Shown here one piece after another: positions 32,708-41,200 of a DNA stretch of 64,000 nt. The stretch covers positions 1 through 64,000 of the forward strand of contig JAAYYU010000188.1 in the NCBI GenBank assembly GCA_012515235.1, written 5' to 3'. The stretch comes from Candidatus Anammoximicrobium sp. (GTDB taxonomy: Bacteria; Planctomycetota; Planctomycetia; Pirellulales; Pirellulaceae). How positions within the stretch are numbered: the first letter of the stretch is position 1; each line of letters starts with the position of its first letter. The translations under genes and the position numbers were made by a program. The notes below the pieces were generated by a model. It made no database searches, was not told where the DNA came from, and saw only the letters and a list, made by a program, of their open reading frames with translations.

Positions 32708-34648
32708 TCACTTTTCCGGTTTGCGATGCAACACAACCTGTTCGACCCACGTGGTCTTTCCCCCTCCCCCCTGCCCTGCCCCGGCGGCGAGGGGCTTGGT
32801 GGCGTCGATCGCCAGGCCCGTGAGCCCCGCCAGCAGAAAGGCAGCGGCGCAGGCCAGGAACGCCGCCATCCAGTTCTGGCTGGGGCCGATGATCCAGATC
32901 AGCAGCGGCGGCGTGACGGCCGCGCCGAAGTTGCCCCACATGTTGGTCCAGCCCAACACGGAGGCCGTCTGCCGTCCGCCGATGTCCTGGCAGAACGCCC
33001 ACACCGTCCCCTGACTCCAATCGGTCAGGAACGCCACCAGCGAGAACAGCACGACCGCGCCCCACGGCGAGGGCTCGAACAAGAAACCCAGATAGGCGCC
33101 GACCGCCAACAGCCGCGACAAGCCGATCGGCAGCGAGCGGCTCCACCGCAAGCCCATCGTCCGCAGCAGATAATCCGTCCACAGGCCGCCCAGCACGGTG
33201 CCGAACCAGCCGACCAGGGGCGGAATCGAAACCAGCAGCGCCCGCTCCTCGACCGGCAACTGGTGAACGCTCTGAAAATAACGCGGGGCCCAAGTCACGA
33301 TGAACACCCAGCCGACGTTGGTGAACAACTGCGAAGCGGAGAGCAACCACAGACTGAGACTGGCGGCCAGGCGGGCGAGGGCGGCGGCGGGCGCCCCCCT
33401 GCCCTGCCCTGGATCTGGGGTCAGACGCACAGAATTCAATTTTCGCGGCCCATCGTCCTGCCCGGTGGAAGATTCAGTCCCCGCGAAAATTGAATTCTGT
33501 ACGTCTGACCCCAACGGCGGAGTCGCAGGAGCGCGGTTTTCGATCAGGGACCGTTCGGCGTCGTTCACGCCGGTGTGGTCCGCCGGGTGGTTGCGGCACG
33601 TCCACCACACCAGCGCAGCGACCGCCAGTCCCAGGCAACCGTAGACGAACATCATCGGACGCCAGCCTGCGCCGTAAAGTCTCCGCACGGTGTCGCGGTG
33701 GGCGGCTTCCAGGATCAGGCGGTTCAGCCGCTGGACCTGCCGCTCGTCCAACTCTTCCGGCCGCTGGGCCAGCAACCGCCTGGCTTCTCGCTCCAGCGGC
33801 AACGACGACGCGGCGGCGCGGCGGAAGAACCCGCGCCGCGAGATCATGCCGTTCAGGTCGGCGGTGAGTTGCCCGGCGTCGAGACCGGGCGGCGCGGCGA
33901 GGGGAACCACGTCGGCCCCCCCTGCCCTCCCCTGCCCCGGCGCCTTCCGGCGCTCTGTCTCGGCATTCCGCTCCGCTCGATATGCGGTCGCACAGTCCGA
34001 GACGGCAGACCGCGTAGTCGTCGGCAGAGCGTTCAAAATCTTGGCGTTGACGACCGCCGCCACGTCGGCGTCGCCGCCTGGAGCGGAAAGCTCGTAGCAG
34101 AACCGCGGCACGTCCAGCAAATCCCGCGGCCGGAGCGTGGCGGGCGTCGCAGCCGGCGTCAGCCACACGATCAGCGGTCCGCTGGCAAACAGCGCCAGCC
34201 AGCCGCCCACGCGCCCGCCGACCGACACGAGGCTGCTGGCCGTGGCCCGCGCCGACACGGGCATCCACCTGCCGATGAGGCTGGCGCCCGTCGGATACGC
34301 GCCGGCCTGCGCGATGCCGAATCCCAATCGCAGCAGGATCAGCATCCCGAAGCCCGCGGCCACACCGGTCAAGCCGGTCAGCAGCGACCAGCCCAGAACG
34401 TAACTGGTCAGCATGAGCCGCGGGCCGAAGCGGTCCGTCAGCCAGCCGGAAGGGACTTGGCTCAGCGCGTACGTCCAGAAAAAGGCGCTCAGCATCCAGC
34501 CCACCTGGCTGTCGGTCAGGCCCAAGTCCTCCTTGATAAAAACTTCGGCAAAGGAAATGCAGAAGCGATCCAGGTACAACAGCACCGCCATCAGGGCCGT
34601 GACGGCCACGACGAGATAGCGGACGCGTGTGGGGGACGAAGGCGGCAT
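32708..34648 (-). CDS. MFS transporter of the anion/sugar-phosphate symporter type, with large insertions
   Basis: The N-terminal half matches organophosphate/anion:cation symporters of the MFS: YLDRFCISFAEVFIKEDLGLTDSQVGWMLSAFFWTYALSQVPSGWLTDRFGPR. The C-terminal half resumes with LFTNVGWVFIVTWAPRYFQ and SVLGWTNMWGNFGAAVTPPLL. At 646 residues it is about 200 longer than usual. Extra sequence between helices 5-7 includes GFFRRAAASSLPL and helical text, then the in-frame stem-loop repeat (33417-33512) read as DVQNSIFAGTESSTG...KLNSVRLTP, and three G-rich micro-repeats. Either a naturally extended loop absorbed repeats or the gene is decaying but still open. Substrate unknown. Confidence 0.75.
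   Translation of the reverse strand: MPPSSPTRVRYLVVAVTALMAVLLYLDRFCISFAEVFIKEDLGLTDSQVGWMLSAFFWTYALSQVPSGWLTDRFGPRLMLTSYVLGWSLLTGLTGVAAGFGMLILLRLGFGIAQAGAYPTGASLIGRWMPVSARATASSLVSVGGRVGGWLALFASGPLIVWLTPAATPATLRPRDLLDVPRFCYELSAPGGDADVAAVVNAKILNALPTTTRSAVSDCATAYRAERNAETERRKAPGQGRAGGADVVPLAAPPGLDAGQLTADLNGMISRRGFFRRAAASSLPLEREARRLLAQRPEELDERQVQRLNRLILEAAHRDTVRRLYGAGWRPMMFVYGCLGLAVAALVWWTCRNHPADHTGVNDAERSLIENRAPATPPLGSDVQNSIFAGTESSTGQDDGPRKLNSVRLTPDPGQGRGAPAAALARLAASLSLWLLSASQLFTNVGWVFIVTWAPRYFQSVHQLPVEERALLVSIPPLVGWFGTVLGGLWTDYLLRTMGLRWSRSLPIGLSRLLAVGAYLGFLFEPSPWGAVVLFSLVAFLTDWSQGTVWAFCQDIGGRQTASVLGWTNMWGNFGAAVTPPLLIWIIGPSQNWMAAFLACAAAFLLAGLTGLAIDATKPLAAGAGQGGGGKTTWVEQVVLHRKPEK
32760..32785 (-). 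repeat. G-rich micro-repeat inside the MFS gene, 3' end
   Basis: CCTCCCCCCTGCCCTGCCCC on the plus strand, in frame as G-A-G-Q-G-G-G-G-K near the protein C-terminus. Confidence 0.6.
33394..33412 (-). repeat. G-rich micro-repeat inside the MFS gene, abutting stem-loop B
   Basis: CCCCCCTGCCCTGCCCTGG on the plus strand ends 4 bases before the left arm of stem-loop copy B; the pair is translated as L-T-P-D-P-G-Q-G-R-G-A-P. Confidence 0.65.
33417..33512. repeat. Stem-loop repeat, copy B (subfamily 2), inside the MFS gene
   Basis: Arms of 32 bases (33417-33448 and 33481-33512) differ at one position; the left begins GGGGTCAGACGCACAGAATT. The loop (CCATCGTCCTGCCC...) resembles that of copy D. The 96-base element, a multiple of three, is read through in frame. 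Confidence 0.88.
33916..33938 (-). repeat. G-rich micro-repeat inside the MFS gene, central insert
   Basis: CCCCCTGCCCTCCCCTGCCC on the plus strand, read in frame as A-P-G-Q-G-R-A-G-G in the large central insertion. Confidence 0.6.
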
Positions 34649-34659
34649 GGGGGAGGAAG

Positions 34660-34745
34660 AAAGTCAAAAAGTCAAAAAGTGAAAAAGTGAAAAAGTGAAA
34701 CGGGGTCTGGTTGGTCAGTTTTCACTCTGCACTTTACACTTTCTT
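34660..34745. repeat. AAAGTGAAAA tandem repeat and inverted partner
   Basis: Five units of GTSAAAAA (34662-34699) are followed by a pyrimidine-rich partner (GTTTTCACTCTGCACTTTAC, about 34717 on) that can pair with them. It sits in the divergent spacer just upstream of the MFS start. Confidence 0.6.
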
Positions 34746-34886
34746 CCAACAATTCCAACTGCCTCGTTTACTCTGGGAGACTCGGTCGGAACGTACGGCG
34801 GAGAACGTCTGCTGTCGCGATGACGGTCCTTGGGTAGAATTACGGCGGCGCAGACGTTTTCGAATTTCGTCCTCAGGGACACACCG

Positions 34887-35672
34887 ATGGAGATCCCAAC
34901 TGCTGGCAAACTGTTTCTGGGGGGCTCGCTGGGGGCTTGCGGAGGCGCTGTCGGGTTGGTGCGTTTGGGCACTGCCCCGTTACTCGTTTTTCGCGACGTC
35001 TTTGCCGTGCGCGCCGGCGGGTCCTTGCCGGAGTCGCTGCAGTATTGCGGCGCGTTGGCCCTGTTCAGTCTGCTTTTTGGCGCGGCGAGCCTGGTGGCGC
35101 TGACCGGTCTGATCCAGTTGGCCCGTATGGCCACTTTCAGTTCGCTGGCGCTGATCCTGCTGATTGCCGCCGGCGCGGCAAGTGCCGCCGGCGGTGGCGG
35201 ATTATGGCTGGGAGCCTCCCGCCAGTTGGCTTCGTTCCGCGTCGCCGCGCCGTCGGAAGCAGGGCCCAAGCCGCACGAAGTGGCCACGGCGGCTGAATAC
35301 GCCTTGGCCCCAGCGCGCGTGGGATTCGCGGGCCTGCTGGCAAGTTCCGCGCTGCTGCTGGTGCTGTCCTGCGGCAGTCTGAAGGGCAGTCCGAACGGCG
35401 CGCGGCCGCGCGTTGCCGTAGGCGTTGTCGGCCGGTTCTCCGCCGCCAGTGTCACGGGCTTCGCCCTCGTGCTGGCGGCCACGTGGTTTCCGATGCACAA
35501 GCTGACGACTGCGCTGACGTCCGGCGGCACGGTGAAGCCGGACGAGATTGCGCTGTCGATCTCCCGCACGCTGCAGTTGAGCGTGCTGGCCGCCGCCCTG
35601 CTGCTGATGCACGGAGTCCTGCTGATTGGGTTCGGCATCCTGGTGCGGCGAGTGCCAGGCCCGACGAAGTAA
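34887..35672 (+). CDS. Integral membrane protein, uncharacterised
   Basis: A 261-residue protein with about six hydrophobic segments: LFLGGSLGACGGAVGLV, LALFSLLFGAASLVALTGLI, SSLALILLIAAGAASAAGGGGLWL, ARVGFAGLLASSALLLVLSC, AASVTGFALVLAATWF and SVLAAALLLMHGVLLIGFGIL. No motif assigns a function. The ATG at 34887 starts right before the first segment. It stands alone between divergent MFS and convergent GH-like genes. Confidence 0.65.
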   Translation: MEIPTAGKLFLGGSLGACGGAVGLVRLGTAPLLVFRDVFAVRAGGSLPESLQYCGALALFSLLFGAASLVALTGLIQLARMATFSSLALILLIAAGAASAAGGGGLWLGASRQLASFRVAAPSEAGPKPHEVATAAEYALAPARVGFAGLLASSALLLVLSCGSLKGSPNGARPRVAVGVVGRFSAASVTGFALVLAATWFPMHKLTTALTSGGTVKPDEIALSISRTLQLSVLAAALLLMHGVLLIGFGILVRRVPGPTK

Positions 35673-35684
35673 GGACTTCGTGGT

Positions 35685-37139
35685 TCAGCTTCCTTCGCAA
35701 AACTGCAACGAATAGAGGTCGGCGTCCTGCAGTTCAAACCGCAGGCGGACCGTCTGGCCGGCGAGTTTGCTGACGTCCGCGCCGGACTTCCAGTTCACCG
35801 TGTGCTCGATGCGGTCGCCGATGATCTCCGGGCAGTCTGCCAAGGAAAAACCCTCGATCGGTTTCCCGTCAGCCGTCTGCAACTCGACGCGCAGCCCGCC
35901 GGCCGCCGATGTCGAGTAATTGATGTTCAGCCGATTGCCGGAAAAGACGAACGGCTTGGTGATCATCTGCCCGCCGCCATACGGGCCGGACACGGAAACA
36001 AAGCCGTCCGGCCGCAGCGAGTATCGCCGCACGTGATTGCTGGGGTATCCGGAGTGGTGCTTCACGTACAGCGACAATTCCCGCTCGCCCGTCTGGACGA
36101 TGCCGCGAGCCGCGTAGTTGGCGCGCGACGTCCAGTTCTCCAGGTCGAATCCCGGCCGGACGTAGGCTTCCAGGAACGTACGCTTGAAATCGACCCCGCC
36201 GCGGGCCGAAGCCAGCAGGATGTCGGTACAGTCGTTGGCGTAGTTCCACTCCTTCGGCGTGCCGATACGGAAAGCCTCCTCGTCGGTCACCACCCGCCGC
36301 CCCGGCAGGAATCGCGTGGGCAGCCCCAAGTACAGATGGGGCGCACGCACGTACGGGTCGATTTGGTTCGTATACAGGTGCTGCCGCGGCTTGCCGTCCA
36401 GCTCCAAGTCAACCGGCTCGGTCCAGTGAATGAAGTCCTGCGAAGTCGTGCGGGCGATCCACCGCACGCTATCGCGGAACACGCGGAAGTAGCACACGTA
36501 CTGCTTTTCGCTCTCCGACCAGAACGCGTTGTTCTGCGAATCGAAGGCCCCCTTGGTGATCACCGGCTCCGGTTGCAGTTCCCGCCAGTGGATCCCGTCG
36601 GGTGAGGCAAAGGCGATCAGGCCAGGAGCGCCGGTTCCGCCGAGTGCTTTGTAACGCTGGTCGGCCGGGGCGTCTGGGTTCGCGTCGATGAAGGGCGCAA
36701 AGTTGTGACAGCCCCGATGCCGCGCCAGCACGACGTTGTTGTCCTTCGTCCCCTGCACCTCGAACAAGCCCAGCTTGGGCCGCGTCCAGTTGACGCCGTC
36801 GCGACTCTCGGCGACGCAGGTGACCTCCACGTCCAGCGTATGCCGCGCGGCCGGCATGCCCCGGTAGTAAAACCGGAACAGGTCGCCGTCCTTCAGCACC
36901 GTCTCGTAGCCGCAGTACAGTCCTTCCCACGGCTGGTCGAACTTCAGCACAATCTCCCGCGGTTGCGGGGCATGCAATTCGAGCCGGGCTCCCTCCAGCC
37001 GGTCGATCAGCAGTTGATCGACAAACAACTCGCGCCGGGCCCCGATGTTGATTTCTCCCTCGGCCGCAGCGGCCGAAACCAGCCGCGCCACGCACCAGCC
37101 AGCCAGCAGACCCACCATCAACTTGTTTGCTCGCGACAT
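35685..37139 (-). CDS. Secreted glycoside-hydrolase-like five-bladed beta-propeller protein
   Basis: From ATG 37139 (AAAGGAG nine bases upstream) the ~484-residue protein starts with a signal peptide (MSRANKLMVGLLAGWCVARLVSAAAAEG). It then has RRELFVDQLLIDRLEGARL, PWEGLYCGYETVLKDGDLFRFYYRGMP, SRDGVNWTRPKLGLFE, ASPDGIHWRE and TSQDFIHWTEPVDLEL. Repeated SxDGxxW-type turns are the hallmark of GH32/43/68-type five-bladed propellers. Catalytic acids cannot be assigned by eye. A beta-sandwich (FSGNRLNINYSTSAAGGLRVEL) forms the C-terminus. It is probably exported and may act on polysaccharide. Confidence 0.7.
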   Translation of the reverse strand: MSRANKLMVGLLAGWCVARLVSAAAAEGEINIGARRELFVDQLLIDRLEGARLELHAPQPREIVLKFDQPWEGLYCGYETVLKDGDLFRFYYRGMPAARHTLDVEVTCVAESRDGVNWTRPKLGLFEVQGTKDNNVVLARHRGCHNFAPFIDANPDAPADQRYKALGGTGAPGLIAFASPDGIHWRELQPEPVITKGAFDSQNNAFWSESEKQYVCYFRVFRDSVRWIARTTSQDFIHWTEPVDLELDGKPRQHLYTNQIDPYVRAPHLYLGLPTRFLPGRRVVTDEEAFRIGTPKEWNYANDCTDILLASARGGVDFKRTFLEAYVRPGFDLENWTSRANYAARGIVQTGERELSLYVKHHSGYPSNHVRRYSLRPDGFVSVSGPYGGGQMITKPFVFSGNRLNINYSTSAAGGLRVELQTADGKPIEGFSLADCPEIIGDRIEHTVNWKSGADVSKLAGQTVRLRFELQDADLYSLQFCEGS

Positions 37140-37297
37140 GAAAGGGACTCCTTTGTTTTCGGTGTTCTGCAAAGTCATCGTCTGGGTCTCCGGGACAGGC
37201 ACAGTTCCCGGCTCAACCTTTACCCGCGAGCATTTTGGAGTGCGGCGCCTTGTCGCCGCTTTGGCTCGATGCCGATGCGACGACCGGCCCTGTGTGT

Positions 37298-37376
37298 TCA
37301 GATGCGTAGCCCCTTGACGGTGTTGTCGAGTTCGCCGTCCACAACTAGGTCGGTAATGCGCCATGCCATACGGGTA
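37298..37376 (-). pseudogene. Possible remnant of a planctomycete-type protein in a 309-base spacer
   Basis: The spacer 37140-37448 holds little. On the minus strand, MAWRITDLVVDGELDNTVKG then stop (after L-R-I) resembles the start of a conserved block known from planctomycete proteins (from memory: W-R-I-x-D-L-V-x-x-G-E-I-D-N). If correct it is a truncated fragment marking one edge of the accessory island. Confidence 0.25.
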
Positions 37377-37448
37377 TCGTACCCACAGACCACCACCAGC
37401 GAAAGAAGCCCGACGTCGTCCGACTCCGCACAAGGGAGCCAAGCCCGC

Positions 37449-38570
37449 TCACGCCTTTGCGGTTTGGTAAGCCGTAAGGTGTTCCCTCTCGAACACGGCC
37501 GATGGCGGCCCGAACAAGAATCCCCCTTCGACGCTCCATTCAAGTTCGATAGTGTTTTCTTCGAAGGTGGCCTTTGCAGCAGATCGAAGATGAAGTTCCC
37601 CCGGTCGGTTCACTGTTCGGCTTTTCCTGCACGACGTCAACACGACGGTCCAACCCGCATCGAGAAAGTCGGCCAGAACTTCACGATCGGGTAATGCATC
37701 CCTCTCGCCTGCCGAAACCGCCGCTACCTTGGCCTCGGCGTCGTCGCCGCCAAGCCTGCACAAGTCCGTGAAATGGTTCTTGAGGGAACCGTGGTGCGGA
37801 ACCTTGATCGATTGGAAGTGGGCTGCAGTGGATCGTTCCTGAGCGTGGTCGCGCCAGACCTTCAGCGCCCGCGAGATACCCGCGGACGAGGCATCGGCCG
37901 CGAGTAGGACATTGAATTTCATGTTTCCATCGTTCACCGCAAGAACTACGACGAGCGACAACTCGTTTGCCTCCAATTTGGCATTCGGGTTCTTTGCGTA
38001 AGCCTCGATACTTGCCTCCGTTAGCCGACGTTTCGCCTTCGCGTCCGGTCCGATAGGCACGAAATCAATCCGTCCACTACTGCCCTTTGGCGAGACGGAA
38101 GGACGTTCGGCATCCAACTCACGCCAGTCAAGATCTCCCTGTTCGTCCCACGCTCGGAGTGCCTGCTGAAGCCGCCGGTACTCGCGTTGCCCCGGACGTT
38201 TCGGCTGCACTAGCAGTTCCCTGATCTGCTGCGCCGTCAAACCGCTGTCGAAGTAAAACCCCACAGACTTCCCATCGCTCTCGATGAAATGCCTGAGAAC
38301 ATCGTGCATTCCCAGAAAGTGATCGTAGTCAGGATGCGTTTGGAAGACGAGCGCCAGAGTTTGGATTTGTTTCTCCTGGACGAAATCGAAGAAGCGACTT
38401 CGCACTCCGCCGGTCTTAGGCAAGTAACAGTCGACGAGCACCCAACGTCCGTCGGGCAGGCGAACGAGGATCGTATCGCCGTGGCCACAGGCAAACAAGT
38501 AGACCTCGATACGGCTCCGGTCAGAACTCGATCGGACCGGTGACTTTTTTTCTTTCGCAGGGTTCGTCAT
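37449..38570 (-). CDS. MBL-fold hydrolase (ComEC C-domain-like), cassette gene 3
   Basis: The ~373-residue protein (start ATG 38570, after GGAAG; the frame is open 46 codons further) has a metallo-beta-lactamase fold. IEVYLFACGHGDTILVRLPDGRWVLVDCYLPKTGG is the entry strand pair, FQTHPDYDHFLGMHDVL is an H-x-x-x-D-H metal motif (THPDYDH for HxHxDH, lacking the first metal His spacing), and KFNVLLAADAS and IKVPHHGSLKNHF give the later metal ligands. The second and last His pattern resembles ComEC/Rec2 cytoplasmic domains and competence-like nucleases or phosphodiesterases. It overlaps the preceding gene by 50 bases. Probable effector of a three-gene cassette; substrate unknown. Confidence 0.75.
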   Translation of the reverse strand: MTNPAKEKKSPVRSSSDRSRIEVYLFACGHGDTILVRLPDGRWVLVDCYLPKTGGVRSRFFDFVQEKQIQTLALVFQTHPDYDHFLGMHDVLRHFIESDGKSVGFYFDSGLTAQQIRELLVQPKRPGQREYRRLQQALRAWDEQGDLDWRELDAERPSVSPKGSSGRIDFVPIGPDAKAKRRLTEASIEAYAKNPNAKLEANELSLVVVLAVNDGNMKFNVLLAADASSAGISRALKVWRDHAQERSTAAHFQSIKVPHHGSLKNHFTDLCRLGGDDAEAKVAAVSAGERDALPDREVLADFLDAGWTVVLTSCRKSRTVNRPGELHLRSAAKATFEENTIELEWSVEGGFLFGPPSAVFEREHLTAYQTAKA

Positions 38571-39249
38571 CGAGTTCTTCCAATGGCTCCGAATCATCTC
38601 GTCCATCGACGGAACCGTGCACAACGTGAACGTACACGGCAAGGCAGTCACCCTTGTTGGGGAGTTTTCCGTCGGTGAACTGGCTTCGGGTGTACGTGTG
38701 CTCGACAACGTCGTCGTCCGTGTCGAATACGACGGTGGCGGTGTCGCCGTGGATATGTTCGACGACGCCTTCGTAGGACTCGATCATTTTCAGATGGCCG
38801 TGCTTTCGGTCCAGCAACAGAGCGAGGGTCGCGTCGATGGCCTCGTTTCGCCCCTTCAAGATGTCCAACAAACTGTCATTCTGAGCACGCAACTTGTCCA
38901 GTTCGGAGAGCAGTTGGTCGTATCGTTGCGTCTCTCGTGCGGCATTTCTCCGCGCTTCCGCAACTCGCGACTGCAACAACTGGTTCTCCAAGCGAAGTTG
39001 GCTGCACCGCTGCTCCAACTCCAACAACGTGTTCTTCTCGTCTCGGACAGTCAGCCCTTTTTCACGTCGGGCGGGAGACGTCTCCCCTTCGGCCCGGCGC
39101 ATGGACTCTACGGCCGTCCTAAACTCGGCAAGTCGTTTGAACAGGTCGGTCTTCCCAGAACCGCCGTGACTCAAGAACAGCAAAGGACGGCCCGGTGCCT
39201 GCAGGAACGCGGCCTGCGCTTCGTCCAGAAGTTCCGATAGCTCAGCCAT
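38521..39249 (-). CDS. P-loop-like/coiled-coil protein, cassette gene 2
   Basis: The 242-residue protein has LLFLSHGGSGKTDLFKRL at about 23-40. GGSGKT matches a Walker A but no Walker B or other NTPase motif follows, so ATP binding is unproven. Residues ~70-130 form a coiled coil (LELEQRCSQLRLENQLLQSRV, ETQRYDQLLSELDKLRAQND). The C-terminal ~80 residues form a small beta-rich module (GVVEHIHGDTATVVFDTDDDVVEHTYTRSQF) with an acidic tail. It overlaps the upstream gene by 8 bases and the MBL gene by 50, so the three are translationally coupled. Not recognised as a known family. Confidence 0.7.
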   Translation of the reverse strand: MAELSELLDEAQAAFLQAPGRPLLFLSHGGSGKTDLFKRLAEFRTAVESMRRAEGETSPARREKGLTVRDEKNTLLELEQRCSQLRLENQLLQSRVAEARRNAARETQRYDQLLSELDKLRAQNDSLLDILKGRNEAIDATLALLLDRKHGHLKMIESYEGVVEHIHGDTATVVFDTDDDVVEHTYTRSQFTDGKLPNKGDCLAVYVHVVHGSVDGRDDSEPLEELDDEPCERKKVTGPIEF

Positions 39250-40009
39250 TTTCCACCTCGGACTCGTTGTCGTGTGTCGTCAAGAGCCGCTTCTTTGCAG
39301 CGTCAAGCCGGAGCATCAGCAAGTCAATGTCGGATTCATCGCACTCCAATTCAAAACTCTCCAGCCCGGATTGCGGAAAGGGGAGCGGGATGTCCTCCCC
39401 GAAGAAGATCCGCAGGAAGGCAGTCTGAGCTTCCGTTCCTTTGGAGTAGCGTATCTTGAGCCGCACGAACGGGGTATCCACCCGCTCATTGCGGGAAGAG
39501 GCAAGCCGCTCTTCCACAATCTCAAAATCCAATTCTTCCAAGCAAGCTGCCGTAGCGGAATTGAGCCGCAGCGACCGAGTTCTCAGCGCTTCGGTAAACA
39601 ATTGTTCCGCAACAAGGGCAGCCTTTTTCTCAACCTGTTCCCGGAATTGCTCTTTGGCAGCCCCTTTCAGATCCTTCAACCGGTCGCCGGAAATCATTCT
39701 CGTGAACATTGTAACGACAGCTTCACTGCTTCCCATGTTCACACGCGCCGAAAGGTGGCGGCGTATCTCGTCGAGGACTTCCTTCGTCTCTTCTGGGGAC
39801 AACTCTTGGCCCTGCTGCCTGGATGACAACTCAGCACGAAATACCTCTACGTCGCCGACAAACTGCGCTGACCGCTTGCGTCCCAGGAAAATGAGAAACT
39901 TGCCGCGATCTCGCAGTTCCGCCAGCGCGCGTACCCCTGCCTCAAATTGTTCAAGCGGAACTTCAGGAAGTTCCACTTTATCCGCCTTCTTGTCCGAAGT
40001 CTTTGCCAC
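39242..40009 (-). CDS. Uncharacterised protein, cassette gene 1
   Basis: The 255-residue protein has no recognised domain. It starts with a charged tail (MAKTSDKKADKVELPEVPLEQFE), then a helical region (EETKEVLDEIRRHLSARVN, AAKEQFREQVEKKAALVAEQLF), then a beta-rich C-terminal half (TPFVRLKIRYSKGTEAQTAFLRIFFGEDIPLPF). No signal peptide or membrane segment. It is first in the three-gene unit. The local base composition is visibly less GC-rich than flanking metabolic genes, suggesting acquisition by transfer. Confidence 0.65.
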   Translation of the reverse strand: MAKTSDKKADKVELPEVPLEQFEAGVRALAELRDRGKFLIFLGRKRSAQFVGDVEVFRAELSSRQQGQELSPEETKEVLDEIRRHLSARVNMGSSEAVVTMFTRMISGDRLKDLKGAAKEQFREQVEKKAALVAEQLFTEALRTRSLRLNSATAACLEELDFEIVEERLASSRNERVDTPFVRLKIRYSKGTEAQTAFLRIFFGEDIPLPFPQSGLESFELECDESDIDLLMLRLDAAKKRLLTTHDNESEVENG

Positions 40010-40130
40010 GACGATGTTTCCGTAATATCAACGTGTGAATTCCGACCGTCCAAACCGACAGTATATTTTAACCATCGGCCGAAGACAATCGAGTACTGCT
40101 GCCGTATTCATCGGGATAATCTAGCCGAAG

Positions 40131-40290
40131 GCCATTTGTGGTCCGAGCCGCCCGTTTGGCGTCCCAGATCGCTTCCGGACCGGGCGGAAGATAGGATCGT
40201 GCGGCACAGGCCGCGCAAGCCTCGCAACGAACGTACAGCGGTGAGGAACCACGTCTCGCGATACGCCAGCGCGACGATCACGACGCCCGT
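40131..40290 (-). pseudogene. DUF4276-like gene fragment
   Basis: Read on the minus strand, one frame gives VVIVALAYRETWFLTAVRSLRGLRGL, and a shifted frame near 40210-40150 gives LPPGPEAIWDAKRA. Together these resemble DUF4276 (TOPRIM-like) proteins that often accompany AAA ATPases in defence-type pairs; the match is from memory. The reading requires a frameshift and both ends are missing, so it is a remnant fused to the 3' end of the ATPase remnant. Confidence 0.45.
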
Positions 40291-40296
40291 TGCACT

Positions 40297-41049
40297 CGAA
40301 GAGGTTGAGCTGCCGTTCGTGGCTCACGTCGCTGAGGGTGCTGCTGTCCGGCGCCAAGTGGTTCTGACGCAACAGTTGTCCGGGCGTGAACAGCTTGTCG
40401 CGCAACATACTTCGGCCAGCCTCGTCGAGGTGGCCGATCCGCGTCAATCCATCCTGGTTGTCGACTGCAAGGATGGATTCGGTCGGGATATCCGAATTGT
40501 CCAGCAGGTCGGGGCTGTGGCTGGTGACCAGGATCTGACAGTGTTGGGAACGTTCGCGGAGGGAGGACAGCAGCACGCCTGCGGCTGCGGGATGCAGGGC
40601 ATCTCCGGCTCCTCCAGGCCGATCAGGCTCGGTGGCAGGCGGCCCTCGCGAGCGGCCTTGGCCTGAAAGACGGCCAGCAAGATGCCGAAGGCGCGGAGGG
40701 CGCCATCCGACATGTCGCCGGCGAGGAAACGCCAGGGATGCTCCTGGCCCTTGACCGACTGCCGGAATTCGATGGTCTCCTGGGAACCCAGCGTCTTGGT
40801 CTCTGCGTCCGACACGCCCGGTACGATGCGCGACAGGTTAACCGTCACGCGTTGGCGGATGTCGGCCGAGAATTGCTGCAGCACGCTGGCAGCGTTGCTG
40901 CCGTCTCGGCGGAGTCGGTCGCCGGGATCGGACTTCTGCATCGCGCCGATCTCGCGTGGATTCAGATTGTAGACTTTGATCCGTGACAACGCGTCCAACA
41001 CGGGCCGCAATTCGGGGACGCTCGATGCGGCCACCAGGAACAGACGGTC
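40297..41049 (-). pseudogene. Truncated, frameshifted AAA (ABC/OLD-like) ATPase
   Basis: The recognisable part starts DRLFLVAASSVPELRPVLDALSRI and contains GDRLRRDGSNAASVL, FLAGDMSDGALRAFGILLAVFQ (ABC signature region), and IGLEEPE at the Walker B. There the frame breaks: a one-base loss near 40600-40606 is needed to continue into ALHPAAAGVLLSSLRERSQHC and QILVTSHSPDLLDN (H-loop), ending at QLNLFE. The Walker A half is absent because the sequence upstream runs into the Rpn gene's spacer. Such AAA_21 ATPases are linked to OLD/RecF-like defence or repair. Confidence 0.7.
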
Positions 41050-41200
41050 GGGAAGCGTTGCGGGCAGGCGGCGGCCCGCTGCGGCACCGGCGCTTGTGCG
41101 GTTCGGCACCGCAAACGGGCGAGGACTCGACGGGACCAGCGTCAGTTGCGATAATGATTGTGAAGTGCGTAGTTTGCCTCGTTCGAGGGAGCGGACCACG

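Noticed and set aside
39130..39190. Calling cassette gene 2 an AAA or ABC ATPase from its GGSGKT
   Set aside because: No Walker B, sensor or signature motif follows; the rest is coiled coil, so NTPase activity is not supported.
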